64,000 nt of DNA from Nodosilinea sp. E11 (GCF_032813545.1 NZ_CP136520.1:2474001-2538000), one strand, 5' to 3'; shown: positions 33,928-43,861, numbered from the stretch's first letter. The notes: a model not told the origin generated them from the sequence alone. A program made the numbers and translations.

Positions 33928-36001
33928 AGGCGTTGGTAGATCCGGTCACTTGCAGAATGGCGCGAATTAATTTTTCAGAGTCGATCGGCTTGGGCACGTG
34001 CCCCTGAAACCCGTTTGCCAAAGCCTGCTCCTGATCAGACACGCGCGCATGGGCGGTAATGGCAATTGCGGGCACCTGCGACTGGGGCTTGGGGAGTTGG
34101 GCTCTAACCGTCTGCATCAAAGTATAGCCATCCATATCGGGCATGCTGATGTCGCACAGCAAGACATCGGGCTGCATAGAGCCCAACAGGCGCAACCCCG
34201 CTTCACCGGAGGCCGCCGTGGCGATCGCCGCGCCCTGGGCTTCTAGCAAGTAGGTGAGAAAATGGCGGGTATCGGCATCGTCATCCACAATCAAAATCGA
34301 GAGCCCCGCTAAGGTCTGGGTGCCTGGCTGCATCGAGCTGTCTTCGGGGTCAGCCAGCAGCAGGGCCTGGGGAGGAGAAGACGACAGCGGCAGCGCCACA
34401 GTAAAGGTAGCGCCCTGGTTTGCCCCGGCGCTTTCTGCCCAGACAGCCCCCTGGTGCTGCTCGACCAAGTGATGGACGATTGCCAATCCCAGACCGAGGC
34501 CCCCCTGGGAGCGGGTGATGCTGCTGTCGGCCTGGCGAAAGCGGTCAAAGATGTGGGGCAAGAAGCTGGGATCAATGCCTAGCCCGGTGTCGGTGATGCG
34601 CAGTTGGGCGTAGGCAAAAGCCGCTGGGTACTCGGGGCCAGAGCGATTACTCGGCAGGTCGGCCACCAGCGAGAGCCGAATGTCGACTTGCCCTTGGTTG
34701 GGCGTAAATTTAACCGCATTGGTCAGCAAATTCCAAATGACCTGTTGCAACCGCAGGGCATCGCCGGTGACCTCTAGGTGAGGGTAGTCATGGCAGTTGT
34801 GGGTGAGGGCGATCGCCTTGGTATCTGCCGCCGGTCTCACCGTTTCTAACGCCGTTTGAATAATGTTGACAAGGTTTAATGGCTGGCGGTGTAGCTGGAG
34901 CTTGCCGCGCACAATTTGTGAAACGTCGAGAATATCTTCGATTAGCTGTTTCTGAGCGATCGCATTGCGCTCGATGGTGCTGATGGCGTAGTCAACTTTT
35001 TGGGGATCTAATTTGCGGGATTGCAGCAAATTGGCCCAGCCCAAAATTGCGTTTAGGGGCGTGCGTAGCTCGTGGGAGAGCACCGCAATAAAATCATCTT
35101 TCATGCGGTTGGCGGTTTCGGCTTCTTGGCGGGCCGCCTGTTCGCGAATAATTTGGGCGTTGGTTGCCTCGGCCTGTTTACGCTCAGTGATATCTTCTAC
35201 AGTGCCCACATAGCCAACAAATTGTTTTTGCTCCGATATCATGGGTGCCGATCGAATGGCGACCCAGCGCAGGTTATCCTCCTCCGGTTGACACCGAAAC
35301 TCTTGGGCGTAGTCTTGCCCATCTTGAACAAATGCGGCCCAGGTAGCGCGAGCCTCGGCAACATCGTCGGGGTGAATGGCATCTAGCCAGCTGCGATCGT
35401 TAACGGATGCGGTTGAACAACGACAAATGGCCTGAAAGCGCGGATTGGTATAGAGATAACGCCCCTCGGTATCGGTGACAAATACCCCGACGGGTGAGCA
35501 GGTGCTGAGCAGTCGAAAGCGTTCTTCACTCAGCTGAAGCTCAGTATTAATGACCTCTAATTGATTGGCCTGCTGCTGCAAAATTTCGGTCTTTTGTCGC
35601 AGGGCTTCGGTCTTTTTAAATAACTCAATAAAAATGGCTACTTTGGAGAGTAAAACATTTGGCGCAATCGGTTTAATTAAATAGTCAACTGCCCCAAGAG
35701 CATAGCCTTTAAACATAAATTGCTCACTGCTACTAAAGGCGGTGAGAAAAATAATGGGCGTATCCTGCGATCGCGGTCGATGGCGCACCAGGGTGGCTAC
35801 CTCAAAGCCATCCATCTGGGGCATTTGCACATCGAGCAAAATTACCGCAAAATCATCTTGCAGCAGACAGCGCAGGGCTTCTTCACCAGAGGTTGATTTA
35901 ACTAGATTGGCTCCCAGTTCGCCCAAAATGGCCTCCAGCGCCACCAAATTTTCGGGCTGGTCGTCAACCATCAAAATATTTACTGGAGATTCGGTCTGCA
36001 T
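33926..36001 (-). CDS. hybrid histidine kinase (REC-PAS-HisKA-HATPase-REC)
   Basis: 691 residues from ATG 36001, two bases after the cheB stop. Domains: receiver 1 (about 5-125, phospho-Asp in ILLDVQMPQMDGFE), coiled coil, PAS (about 160-290, then a PAC strand ending VEDITERKQAE), HisKA (about 315-380, His in VLSHELRTPLNAILGW), HATPase (G boxes in GLGLGLAIVHHLV), and receiver 2 (about 565-690, LLCDISMPDMDGY). No TM segment, so it is cytosolic. The order cheR-cheB-kinase on one strand suggests an input module feeding this kinase. Confidence 0.93.
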   Translation of the reverse strand: MQTESPVNILMVDDQPENLVALEAILGELGANLVKSTSGEEALRCLLQDDFAVILLDVQMPQMDGFEVATLVRHRPRSQDTPIIFLTAFSSSEQFMFKGYALGAVDYLIKPIAPNVLLSKVAIFIELFKKTEALRQKTEILQQQANQLEVINTELQLSEERFRLLSTCSPVGVFVTDTEGRYLYTNPRFQAICRCSTASVNDRSWLDAIHPDDVAEARATWAAFVQDGQDYAQEFRCQPEEDNLRWVAIRSAPMISEQKQFVGYVGTVEDITERKQAEATNAQIIREQAARQEAETANRMKDDFIAVLSHELRTPLNAILGWANLLQSRKLDPQKVDYAISTIERNAIAQKQLIEDILDVSQIVRGKLQLHRQPLNLVNIIQTALETVRPAADTKAIALTHNCHDYPHLEVTGDALRLQQVIWNLLTNAVKFTPNQGQVDIRLSLVADLPSNRSGPEYPAAFAYAQLRITDTGLGIDPSFLPHIFDRFRQADSSITRSQGGLGLGLAIVHHLVEQHQGAVWAESAGANQGATFTVALPLSSSPPQALLLADPEDSSMQPGTQTLAGLSILIVDDDADTRHFLTYLLEAQGAAIATAASGEAGLRLLGSMQPDVLLCDISMPDMDGYTLMQTVRAQLPKPQSQVPAIAITAHARVSDQEQALANGFQGHVPKPIDSEKLIRAILQVTGSTNA

Positions 36002-36003
36002 GC

Positions 36004-36576
36004 CTATGATTCCGTCGCTTGGCAAAGGTAAATCAGGTGGGGTGCAATCTGGGAGATGGGTAAGACAATATCTACCTCTACTGCTGCGATCGCAGCACCG
36101 GGCAAGACCGCACTCTCAGCAGTGTGTGGGTCTTGCACAATCGTCATACCACCCCGAGCCTTAAGCGTCGATAGTCCCTGCACCCCATCCTGATTAGCTC
36201 CTGTCAAAACCACCCCAATAACTCGCTCACCATAGGCATCGGCAGCCGATTCTAACAGTACATCAATAGAGGGCCGAGCGTAGGAAACTGGCTCATCAAC
36301 AGAGAGTGAAAAATATCCGCATTCTACCAACAAATGATAGTCGGGCGGCGCAAAATAGACATGACCTGGCTGAATACGCTGCTTGTCTTCAACTTCATGC
36401 ACAGGCAAAACCGTAAACTGTTGCAGGAAAGCACTGAGTGCCTGGTCAGACTCCCGGTGCCGGTGTTGAACAATAGCCAGCGCAGCAGAAAAGTCTCTAG
36501 GGAGAGATCTTAACAGAGTTTTTAGGGCCGACAATCCTCCCAAAGAGGTACCTATAGCGACTAATTCATAGGCCAC
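36004..36576 (-). CDS. cheB: CheB-type protein-glutamate methylesterase (catalytic domain only)
   Basis: 190 residues. The catalytic Ser lies in IGTSLGGLSALKTLL, the His in IVQHRHRE and the Asp in VLTGANQDGVQG. The CheY-like receiver that normally regulates CheB is missing. The start is GTG 36574-36576, overlapping the cheR stop TAG by one base, so the two are coupled. With no chemoreceptor gene in view, the substrate may be the partner kinase's coiled coil. Confidence 0.9.
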   Translation of the reverse strand: MAYELVAIGTSLGGLSALKTLLRSLPRDFSAALAIVQHRHRESDQALSAFLQQFTVLPVHEVEDKQRIQPGHVYFAPPDYHLLVECGYFSLSVDEPVSYARPSIDVLLESAADAYGERVIGVVLTGANQDGVQGLSTLKARGGMTIVQDPHTAESAVLPGAAIAAVEVDIVLPISQIAPHLIYLCQATES

Positions 36577-37400
36577 TAACTATGCCTCCTATAAAGCTTT
36601 TCAGATTTAACTAAATCATCGTAGGCCGTTTCATATTTTGTAAACCGGATGGTTTCTTGCCTGCCCAAGCCTAAAATGCCAAATTTGCACAGGCTGTTAT
36701 AAAACAAGTCATGAACTTGATTTTGCAACGTTTGATTAAAATAAATCAACACATTGCGACAGATGATCACGTTGAATTCATTAAAAGAGCCATCGGTCAC
36801 TAGATTGTGTTCGCCAAAAACAATCCGCTCTCGCAGGGCGGGACGAAAAATAGCGTGATCATAGCTAGCCGTGTAATATTCTGAAAAGGCGCGCCGCCCA
36901 CCAGCCTTGAGGTAGAGCTGGGTGTAGTCTTGCATTTGTTTGTAGGGATAAATGCCCTGGCGGGCCGTTTGCAAGACCTTGTCGTTGGCATCGGTGGCAT
37001 AGATGCGGCAGCGGGGATACAGCCCTTCTTCGTGCAGCAAAATAGCCATTGAGTACACTTCTTGCCCGGTAGAACACCCGGCATGCCAGATGCGAAAGAA
37101 GGGGTAGGTACGCAGCAGGGGCACCACCTGCTGACGAAAGGCAACGTAAAAGCTGGGGTCGCGAAACATGGCGGTGGTGTTGACCGTCAAGCCCATCAGC
37201 AGGCGCTCGGCACAGGCGCGATCGCGCAACACCGCCGCCTGCAACTCGGCGATACTGGCCACCCGCTCGGTCTTGAGAAAGTTGTGAATGCGACGCTTGA
37301 GCGAGGCCTGGGCATAGTTGCGAAAATCGTAGCCATACCGACGATAGAGCCCTTCAATGAGCAAGTGAACGTCAATATCCTCTGGTTTCACAATATCCAC
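36576..37400 (-). CDS. cheR: CheR-type methyltransferase
   Basis: 274 residues. N-terminal all-helical domain (GLYRRYGYDFRNYAQASLKR), then the SAM-binding fold with RIWHAGCSTGQEVYSMAILL, IYATDANDKVLQTA and FNVIICRNVLIYFNQTLQ. It methylates glutamates on receptor helices. The start is GTG 37400. No beta-subdomain or pentapeptide-docking features stand out. It is 144 bp downstream of the giant sensor kinase on the same strand and is likely co-regulated with it. Confidence 0.92.
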   Translation of the reverse strand: MDIVKPEDIDVHLLIEGLYRRYGYDFRNYAQASLKRRIHNFLKTERVASIAELQAAVLRDRACAERLLMGLTVNTTAMFRDPSFYVAFRQQVVPLLRTYPFFRIWHAGCSTGQEVYSMAILLHEEGLYPRCRIYATDANDKVLQTARQGIYPYKQMQDYTQLYLKAGGRRAFSEYYTASYDHAIFRPALRERIVFGEHNLVTDGSFNEFNVIICRNVLIYFNQTLQNQVHDLFYNSLCKFGILGLGRQETIRFTKYETAYDDLVKSEKLYRRHS

Positions 37401-37544
37401 TGGCGTTGTGCAATTGACTTAGCTGGCGCGTTAGCCCTACTCCTAGACCTTAACTGGGTAGCTCAGCCCGTCTGGGTACTATTGTCGCCCAATTTTCTAG
37501 TTGGGCTGTCTCCCCAAAAGAAGATCTTTAGATAGAGCGATAGG

Positions 37545-40500
37545 TTAGGTGTAAAGCCACAGACGCAGCAGCGTCAGCAGTTGGTCTGTATCGATGGGTT
37601 TAGTGATGTAGTCAGATGCCCCGGCTTCGATACACTTCTCGCGATCGCCCTGCATAGCCTTGGCGGTCAGGGCAATAATTGGCAGCGATCGAAACTGGTC
37701 TTGCTGGCGGATCAGGCGGGTAGTTTCGTAGCCGTCTAGCTCGGGCATCATTACATCCATCAGCACCAGGTTGACATCGGGGTGGGCCTGGAGGGTGGCA
37801 ATGCCGTCGCGGCCATTTTCGGCAAACACCACCTCAATCTCGTACTGCTCTAGCAGGCTGGTGAGGGCAAACACGTTGCGCACGTCGTCATCGATGATCA
37901 GCACTTTTTTGCCCGCCAACACCGAATCACTGTGCTGTAATCGCTCCAAGGCCTGCTGCTGGCTGGGCGGCAGCTTGGTTTGCACCCGATGCAAAAATAA
38001 GGCGGTTTCATCGAGCAGGCGCTCGGGCGATCGCACATCTTTGATGATGATCGTTTCGGCCAACCGGCGCAGCTGGGTCGCTTCGGCCTCGGTCAGGTCT
38101 TTGCCGGTATAGACAATGATCGGCAGCTTGACTAGGGCGGGGTCTTGCTTGATCTGCTCAATCAGATCGAAGCCGCTCATGTCGGGCAGGCCGAGGTCGA
38201 GCACAATGCAGTCGCAGGGCTGCGATCGCAGCGCTTCAAGGGCGGCTGCGCCGGTATAGACGGCGGTGCTGGTCACTTCGGGGCCACCGATCAGCTCAAT
38301 GATGCTCTGAGCCTGTACCAAGTCATCTTCGACCACCAGCAGGTAGCGCACCTGCCGCTCGACAAACTGCTTGATATCGATCAGGGTTTGGGTCAAGATT
38401 TCGGGCGAGACAGGTTTTTGAATGTGGGCGATCGCCCCTAGCTGAAACTCCTGCTGCTGCTGATCGTCTACCGTCAAAATGTGGACCGGAATGTGGCGGG
38501 TGGTTGGGTTGTGTTTGAGCTGCTCTAGCACCGCCAGACCGGCCATATCGGGCAGGTGCAGATCGAGGGTAATGGCGTTGGGTTTAAACCGCTGGGCCAG
38601 GGCCAGACCCGCCTGGCCCTGAAGGGCAATTAGCACCTTAAACCCTTGCCCCCGCGCCATCTCCAGCAAAATACGGGCAAAGTTGGGGTCGTCTTCGATC
38701 ACCAGTAGCACACGGTCGGCGGCTTGTTCTTCGCCCTCGGGCTGCACGCGATCGCGATCGTCCTCTAGATTGTCGGGCAGGGGGGGAAGGGGAGCTGAGG
38801 CCACCGGGGCGATTGGGGTTTCCGCAGGCGGCGCCGGCAAAACCGGGCGCTGCTCGAGCGTCACGGTTTCGAGCAGGCGCTCGGGGGCGCTGTCCCGTGC
38901 CTCTGGGCCATCGGTCACAGCGTCGGCATAGTGCAGGGGCAAATATAGGGTGAAGGTACTACCGCGATCGGGCTGACTCTCTAGCTCCATGGAGCCCCCC
39001 AGCAGCTCAGCCAGCTGCAAGCTGATCGACAGCCCCAGGCCGGTGCCCCCGTACTTGCGGCTGGTGGTGCCATCGGCCTGCTGAAAGGCCCCAAAGATGG
39101 TCTGTTGTTTTTCGGGGGCAATGCCAATACCGGTATCGCTCACGGCCAAACCAATCTGGCGATCGCCTACTGGAAACATCCGCACCGTTACGCTGCCCCG
39201 ATCGGTGAACTTAATGGCGTTGGCCAGCAGGTTCTTGAGAATTTGCTGCAAGCGGCGGGGGTCAGTCGAGAGCGCCGTGGGCAACGCCTGATCGAGCACG
39301 ACCTCAAACCCAAGCCCCTTGCTGGTGGCCATGGGCTGAAACGTGCGGGTTAGCTCTAGCTGAATGGCCGTAAATGCAAGGGATTCGATCGAGACGTGCA
39401 TGGTGCCCGACTCGATCTTGGCCATATCGAGAATGTCGTTGATCAGATCGAGCAGATCGGCCCCGGCAGAATGGATCGTGCGGCTGTACTCCACCTGCTT
39501 TTCGGTCAGGTTGCCGTCGCTGTTGGTACTGAGCATCTGGGCCAAAATCAGCAGGCTATTGAGTGGCGTCCGCAACTCGTGAGACATATTGGCCAAAAAT
39601 TCTGACTTGTAGCGCGACGACTGCTCTAGCTGACTGGCCTGATCTTCTAGGGCCTGACGAGCCAGTTCAATTTCCTGATTTTTGCGCTCGACCTGCTGTT
39701 TCTGGGTTTCAAGCAGCTCGGCTTTCTCTTCTAGCTCTTCGTTAAGCTGTTGTAGCTCTTCGTTAGACTGCTGCAGTTCTTCCTGCTGCTGCTGCAAAAA
39801 CAGCTCTGACTCTTGCAGCGATTCGGTGCGCTCTTCTAAGAGCTGATTGCTGTGCAGCAACTCTTCCTGCTGCTGGCGCAGTTCTTCGGCGAGCACCTGA
39901 GATTGCTCCAGCAGGCGCTGGGTTTCGAGGTAAGCGGCGATCGCATTGATCATCACCCCCGCCACCGAGGCAGCTTCGGTCAAAAAGGTGAGCTGGAGTT
40001 CGTCAAACCGCTGAAACGAGGCCAGTTCTATGACCCCTTGCACCTCGTTCTCAAACAAAACCGGCAACACCACAATATTGAGGGGCGGTGCCGCCCCCAG
40101 TCCAGAGCGAATGCGAATGTAGTCGCCCGGCACCTCAGTCAGCAAAATCCGCTGCTTTTCTAGGGCACACTGGCCCACCAGCCCTTCGCCCAGAGCAAAT
40201 TCGTTGGCGAGGTGCTTGCGCTCTTGGTAGGCATAGCTGCTCAAGAGCGCAAGCCGGGGCGCTGGGCCGCTGCTGTCAAGCCGATAAAACAGGCCCTGCT
40301 GGGCTTCGACCAGGGGAGCCACGTAGGTCAACACCAGACTAGATAGGGCTTCTAGGCTGCGCTGTCCCTGCAATTGCTGCGACAGGTCGGCCAGGTTAGA
40401 CTTCAGCCAGCGCTGCTCTTCGTTGGCGTTAATGGTCTCCCGCAGGTTAGTGACCATTTGGTTAAAGGTGCGGGTTAAGATGCCGGTTTCGTCTTGGGCG

Positions 40501-41210
40501 GTGCTGTGGGGCAGGTCGATCGCTAAATTGCCGCGCGCCAGCTCTTCGGCTGTATTAGACAGGTTGCGCAGGGGCTGAGAAATGTTGCGTGCCAAGGCCC
40601 AGCCCACCAGCGACAGCAACACAAACGAAGCCGGAATGCCCAGGGCGATCGTATACAGGGTCTGCTCAGCAGACAGCTGGGCCTGCGCGGCCCGCTCCTG
40701 AAGCAGGGCTTCTTCTGCCAGTCGCATGTCGGCAATGAGGTCACGCAGCTGCTCCATTAGCTGCCGCCCTCGATCGGTCAAGATAAAGGCCTGGGCCGCC
40801 GCAAACCCGCCCGTGTTGCGCTGCTCAATGCCCTCTCTCAGCCGAGCTAAGCGCGCTTCAATCAGCGGGTTAAGCTCATCCAAACGGTCGTAGACTGCCG
40901 AATCATCGGGGTTGAGCTGGCGTAGCGTCTGCTCTAGCTCGTCGATCTGGGTGAGAGCCTGGTTATAGGGTTCTAGGTACTGGTTTTGCCCGGTGATCAG
41001 ATAGCCACGCTGCCCGGTTTCGGCATTGGCCAGCTCTGCCTCCAGGTCGGCTAAATAGGCCAAGACTTGGTAAGACGCTCGCTCTCGCTGGGCACTGCGA
41101 ATCAGACTAGTGGTGGTTTGGTAGGCAACCGCACCCAGCAGCGTTAAAATTGTCAGCCCTAGCGCAAATCCCGCCCCGATCCGCGTCCCAATCTTGAAGC
41201 GATTGACCAT
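37545..41210 (-). CDS. membrane hybrid kinase CHASE3-HAMP-GAF-HisKA-HATPase-REC x3
   Basis: 1221 residues. TM1 (about 10-32), CHASE3-type periplasmic helical domain (about 35-180, ETGQRGYLITG), TM2 (about 185-208), HAMP (to about 260), GAF (about 285-420), and a very long Glu/Gln/Leu coiled coil (about 425-540). Then HisKA (ANMSHELRTPLNSLLILAQM), HATPase (GGTGLGLSISLQL), and three receivers with acceptor Asp in AITLDLHLPDMAG, CIVLDLGLPDMSG and LVLMDVMMPELDG. The coiled coil resembles a methyl-accepting signalling helix, which may be what CheR/CheB act on. Upstream of cheR. Confidence 0.93.
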   Translation of the reverse strand: MVNRFKIGTRIGAGFALGLTILTLLGAVAYQTTTSLIRSAQRERASYQVLAYLADLEAELANAETGQRGYLITGQNQYLEPYNQALTQIDELEQTLRQLNPDDSAVYDRLDELNPLIEARLARLREGIEQRNTGGFAAAQAFILTDRGRQLMEQLRDLIADMRLAEEALLQERAAQAQLSAEQTLYTIALGIPASFVLLSLVGWALARNISQPLRNLSNTAEELARGNLAIDLPHSTAQDETGILTRTFNQMVTNLRETINANEEQRWLKSNLADLSQQLQGQRSLEALSSLVLTYVAPLVEAQQGLFYRLDSSGPAPRLALLSSYAYQERKHLANEFALGEGLVGQCALEKQRILLTEVPGDYIRIRSGLGAAPPLNIVVLPVLFENEVQGVIELASFQRFDELQLTFLTEAASVAGVMINAIAAYLETQRLLEQSQVLAEELRQQQEELLHSNQLLEERTESLQESELFLQQQQEELQQSNEELQQLNEELEEKAELLETQKQQVERKNQEIELARQALEDQASQLEQSSRYKSEFLANMSHELRTPLNSLLILAQMLSTNSDGNLTEKQVEYSRTIHSAGADLLDLINDILDMAKIESGTMHVSIESLAFTAIQLELTRTFQPMATSKGLGFEVVLDQALPTALSTDPRRLQQILKNLLANAIKFTDRGSVTVRMFPVGDRQIGLAVSDTGIGIAPEKQQTIFGAFQQADGTTSRKYGGTGLGLSISLQLAELLGGSMELESQPDRGSTFTLYLPLHYADAVTDGPEARDSAPERLLETVTLEQRPVLPAPPAETPIAPVASAPLPPLPDNLEDDRDRVQPEGEEQAADRVLLVIEDDPNFARILLEMARGQGFKVLIALQGQAGLALAQRFKPNAITLDLHLPDMAGLAVLEQLKHNPTTRHIPVHILTVDDQQQQEFQLGAIAHIQKPVSPEILTQTLIDIKQFVERQVRYLLVVEDDLVQAQSIIELIGGPEVTSTAVYTGAAALEALRSQPCDCIVLDLGLPDMSGFDLIEQIKQDPALVKLPIIVYTGKDLTEAEATQLRRLAETIIIKDVRSPERLLDETALFLHRVQTKLPPSQQQALERLQHSDSVLAGKKVLIIDDDVRNVFALTSLLEQYEIEVVFAENGRDGIATLQAHPDVNLVLMDVMMPELDGYETTRLIRQQDQFRSLPIIALTAKAMQGDREKCIEAGASDYITKPIDTDQLLTLLRLWLYT

Positions 41211-41472
41211 GAAATTTTCTTAACGACCCAATAGCACCATTCAATAGTAAACGGATCATTGGGCTCTACAACGCGATCGCCGCCGCAGTCTCTGGCTGGG
41301 GGTGCTGCGCCGAAGCCCAGCCCAGTTCACACCGTCTTATGCCAACTCCGAGCCCCACAACCCTAGCTCCCAAACGGCCAACCGTAGGAACGGATGGCAT
41401 GCGTCTGGCTAAACCGGGGTGTGGCCAGGCTGAGTCTCAGCAGCAATCAGCTACCCCGTCCCTTCATCGCCC
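41211..41472. other. divergent intergenic region, kinase / phoX
   Basis: About 260 bp (357 bp including the Pho box region). It contains the promoter of the 1221-aa kinase on the minus strand and of the phoX-type gene on the plus strand. No ORF or hairpin of note was seen. Confidence 0.4.
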
Positions 41473-41513
41473 CTTAAATAATTGCTAAACCGTCATTAAG
41501 TCTTTCATTACCT
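41473..41513 (+). promoter_or_regulatory. candidate Pho box (four 8-mers, 11-bp period)
   Basis: CTTAAATA-att-GCTAAACC-gtc-ATTAAGTC-ttt-CATTACCT is a run of four TTAA-like octamers at exactly 11-base spacing (41473, 41484, 41495, 41506), 56 bp before the phosphatase start. The cyanobacterial Pho box is described as tandem PyTTAAPyPy(T/A) octamers with 3-base spacers, so spacing fits perfectly while some octamers are degenerate. Confidence 0.5.
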
Positions 41514-41568
41514 AAGCCTCCTATCATCGTGTCGACCCATCAATCGAGCCCTATACGCTGGCCTTGCT

Positions 41569-43800
41569 ATGGCAAAACATCAAGATTTTCGCGCTGTCCT
41601 CAAAACTTTGTTTCATTCTGAGGATGAGAGTCACAACCCCTCCAGCAACGACTCTTTTGAACAAGTTGTAGCCCGCGCTCGCCTAGGTCGGCGAGGCTTT
41701 TTGAAAGGCAGTTCGTCTCTGGCCGCCGCCACGATGCTGGGCACCGGGCTGGCGTTTGGGGTTAATGCCGCCAAACAGTCGGGGCAAACCGCTGCCGCTG
41801 CCACCAACCTGCGCCTCAGCTTTCGCCCTGTGGCCAAGAGCATTGCCGATACCCTGACGGTGCCGGAGGGCTACACCGCCCGGGTACTGCTGGCCACAGG
41901 CGACCCAATTAAGGCCAATGTTTCTCCCTACAAAAACGACGGTACCGACCACGACTTTGACGGGCGGGCCGGTGACCACCACGACGCCATGCACTACTTT
42001 GGCCTGAACCGGGCGGGCAACGGCTGGGACCCCAATGGCAGCGATCGCGCCCTGCTGTGCATCAACCACGAAGTCTGCGAAGACCTGGGCTTTGTACACC
42101 CCAATGGCCCCACCAACTACGGCGCTGACAGCACCGCAGCCCGCCCGGCGATCGAGATTGACAAAGAAGTGGCAGCCCACGGCGTCACCGTGGTGGAAGT
42201 GGTCAAGCAGGGGGGCACCTACCAGGTCAACCGCGACTCGCGCTTTAACCACCGCGTCACCGCCGCCACCCGCTGCCAGATCAGCGGCCCGGCCCGGCGC
42301 AGCCCCCTACTGGCTACGGCGTTTTCTCCCAGCGGCGAGCAAACGCGGGGCACCCTCAACAACTGCGCCAATGGCTATACCCCCTGGGGTACCTATCTGA
42401 CCTGTGAAGAAAACTGGGCCGGCTACTTCAACCGACGCGAAGCCGATAGCGCCCGCACCGCCAAGGAAGTCTCGTCCTTTAAGCGCTACGGCATTGGCAA
42501 CACCACCTCGGGTCGCTACAACTGGTCGCGGGCTGAGGCCGCCCGTAACCCCGACCTCTACCAGCGTTGGGATGCCAGCAAAACCGCCAGCCGCGCCAAC
42601 CAGGACTATCGCAACGTGGCCAACACCTTTGGCTGGGTGGTCGAAATCGACCCCTTCAACCCCAATGCCATGCCCCAAAAGCGCACCGCGATCGGCCGCT
42701 TTGCCCACGAGGGGTGCTGGCCCGCTGCCGCCGTGGCCGGTCAACCGCTGGTGTTTTACTCTGGCGATGACGCCCGCAACGAGTACACCTACAAGTTTGT
42801 CTCTGCCGCCAAGTGGGACCCCCGCGATGCCAACCGGGGCATGGCCGCTGGCAACAAGTACCTGGATGCGGGCACCCTCTATGCCGCTAAGTTTAACGAC
42901 GACGGTACGGGCGAATGGCTGCCGCTGACCCTGGCCAACCCCGCGATCGCCAACTACGCCGACTATAACTTTGCCGACGAAGCCGACGTGTTGATTAACG
43001 CCCGCATTGCCGCCGATGCCGCCGGGGCCACTAAGATGGATCGGCCTGAGTGGGGCGGCGTCAACCCGGTGAATGGCGATGTCTACCTCACCCTGACCAA
43101 CAATGTGTCGAGCAGCAGCGGGCGCGGCGTTAAAACCCCGCTCAACGCCGCCAACCCCCGCTACTATGCCGAGGCCAAAGGCGAAACCATCAACCGGGGC
43201 AATGTCAACGGCCACGTGATTCGCTGGCGCGAGGCCGGGGGCAACCATGCCGCCACCAGCTTCACCTGGGATGTCTACCTGTTTGGTGCCCAGGCCGACG
43301 CCGCCCCCGACGTGAACCTATCGGGCCTGAGCCACGAAAACGACTTCTCTAGCCCCGATGGCCTGTGGTTTAGCGAGGCCGTGCCCGGCCTGCTGTGGCT
43401 ACAAACCGACGATGGCTACTACACCGATGTGACCAACTGCATGATGCTAGCTGCTCTGCCTGGAGCCGTGGGCGATGGCGGCACCAAAATGGTGAGCAAT
43501 AAGGCGGTGCCCATCAACAGCGATGGCGACCAGCAGGTGAAGACCTACGTGGGCCAGGTCGCTAGCCCCACGGTGCTCAGCCGATTCTTGGTCGGTCCCC
43601 GCGACTGCGAGATTACCGGCATTACCGAATCGCCCGACGGCACGGTGATTTTCGTCAACATTCAACACCCTGGGGAAAACAGTGAGTCGGCTACCGACCC
43701 GGCCCAGTTCACCAGCCACTGGCCCGACGGCGGCAATGCTCGCCCCCGCTCAGCCACGGTGGTGATCACCCGCAACGACGGCGGCAAAATCGCCGTTTAG
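41569..43800 (+). CDS. phoX: PhoX family phosphatase (DUF839), Tat-exported
   Basis: 743 residues. The twin-arginine signal GRRGFLKGSSSLAAATMLG at about 41-60 shows export of a folded, metal-bound protein. The body is a beta-propeller of the DUF839/PhoX type: GDHHDAMHYFGLN, LLCINHEVCEDLGFVHP, GTYLTCEENWAGYF, and the late blocks HENDFSSPDGLWFSEAVPGL and FLVGPRDCEITGITESPDGT. PhoX enzymes are Ca/Fe-dependent phosphomonoesterases induced by phosphate shortage; the candidate Pho box upstream agrees. Could be a paralogue with another phosphoester substrate. Confidence 0.88.
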   Translation: MAKHQDFRAVLKTLFHSEDESHNPSSNDSFEQVVARARLGRRGFLKGSSSLAAATMLGTGLAFGVNAAKQSGQTAAAATNLRLSFRPVAKSIADTLTVPEGYTARVLLATGDPIKANVSPYKNDGTDHDFDGRAGDHHDAMHYFGLNRAGNGWDPNGSDRALLCINHEVCEDLGFVHPNGPTNYGADSTAARPAIEIDKEVAAHGVTVVEVVKQGGTYQVNRDSRFNHRVTAATRCQISGPARRSPLLATAFSPSGEQTRGTLNNCANGYTPWGTYLTCEENWAGYFNRREADSARTAKEVSSFKRYGIGNTTSGRYNWSRAEAARNPDLYQRWDASKTASRANQDYRNVANTFGWVVEIDPFNPNAMPQKRTAIGRFAHEGCWPAAAVAGQPLVFYSGDDARNEYTYKFVSAAKWDPRDANRGMAAGNKYLDAGTLYAAKFNDDGTGEWLPLTLANPAIANYADYNFADEADVLINARIAADAAGATKMDRPEWGGVNPVNGDVYLTLTNNVSSSSGRGVKTPLNAANPRYYAEAKGETINRGNVNGHVIRWREAGGNHAATSFTWDVYLFGAQADAAPDVNLSGLSHENDFSSPDGLWFSEAVPGLLWLQTDDGYYTDVTNCMMLAALPGAVGDGGTKMVSNKAVPINSDGDQQVKTYVGQVASPTVLSRFLVGPRDCEITGITESPDGTVIFVNIQHPGENSESATDPAQFTSHWPDGGNARPRSATVVITRNDGGKIAV

Positions 43801-43830
43801 ATTGCGTAGACACCGTTGATTAGCCGGAAG

Positions 43831-43861
43831 AGAGCCTGAGCTGAGCTTGGGCTCTTTTTTT
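43831..43861 (+). terminator. intrinsic terminator of the phoX-type gene
   Basis: AGAGCC (43831-43836) pairs with GGCTCT (43850-43855), followed by a run of seven T (43855-43861): a textbook intrinsic terminator 30 bp after the stop. Confidence 0.85.

Noticed and set aside
42307..43248. A 313-codon frame opposite phoX, rich in Gly, Val and Ala
   Set aside because: Long antisense frames are expected over GC-rich genes; phoX has strong family motifs and a Tat signal.
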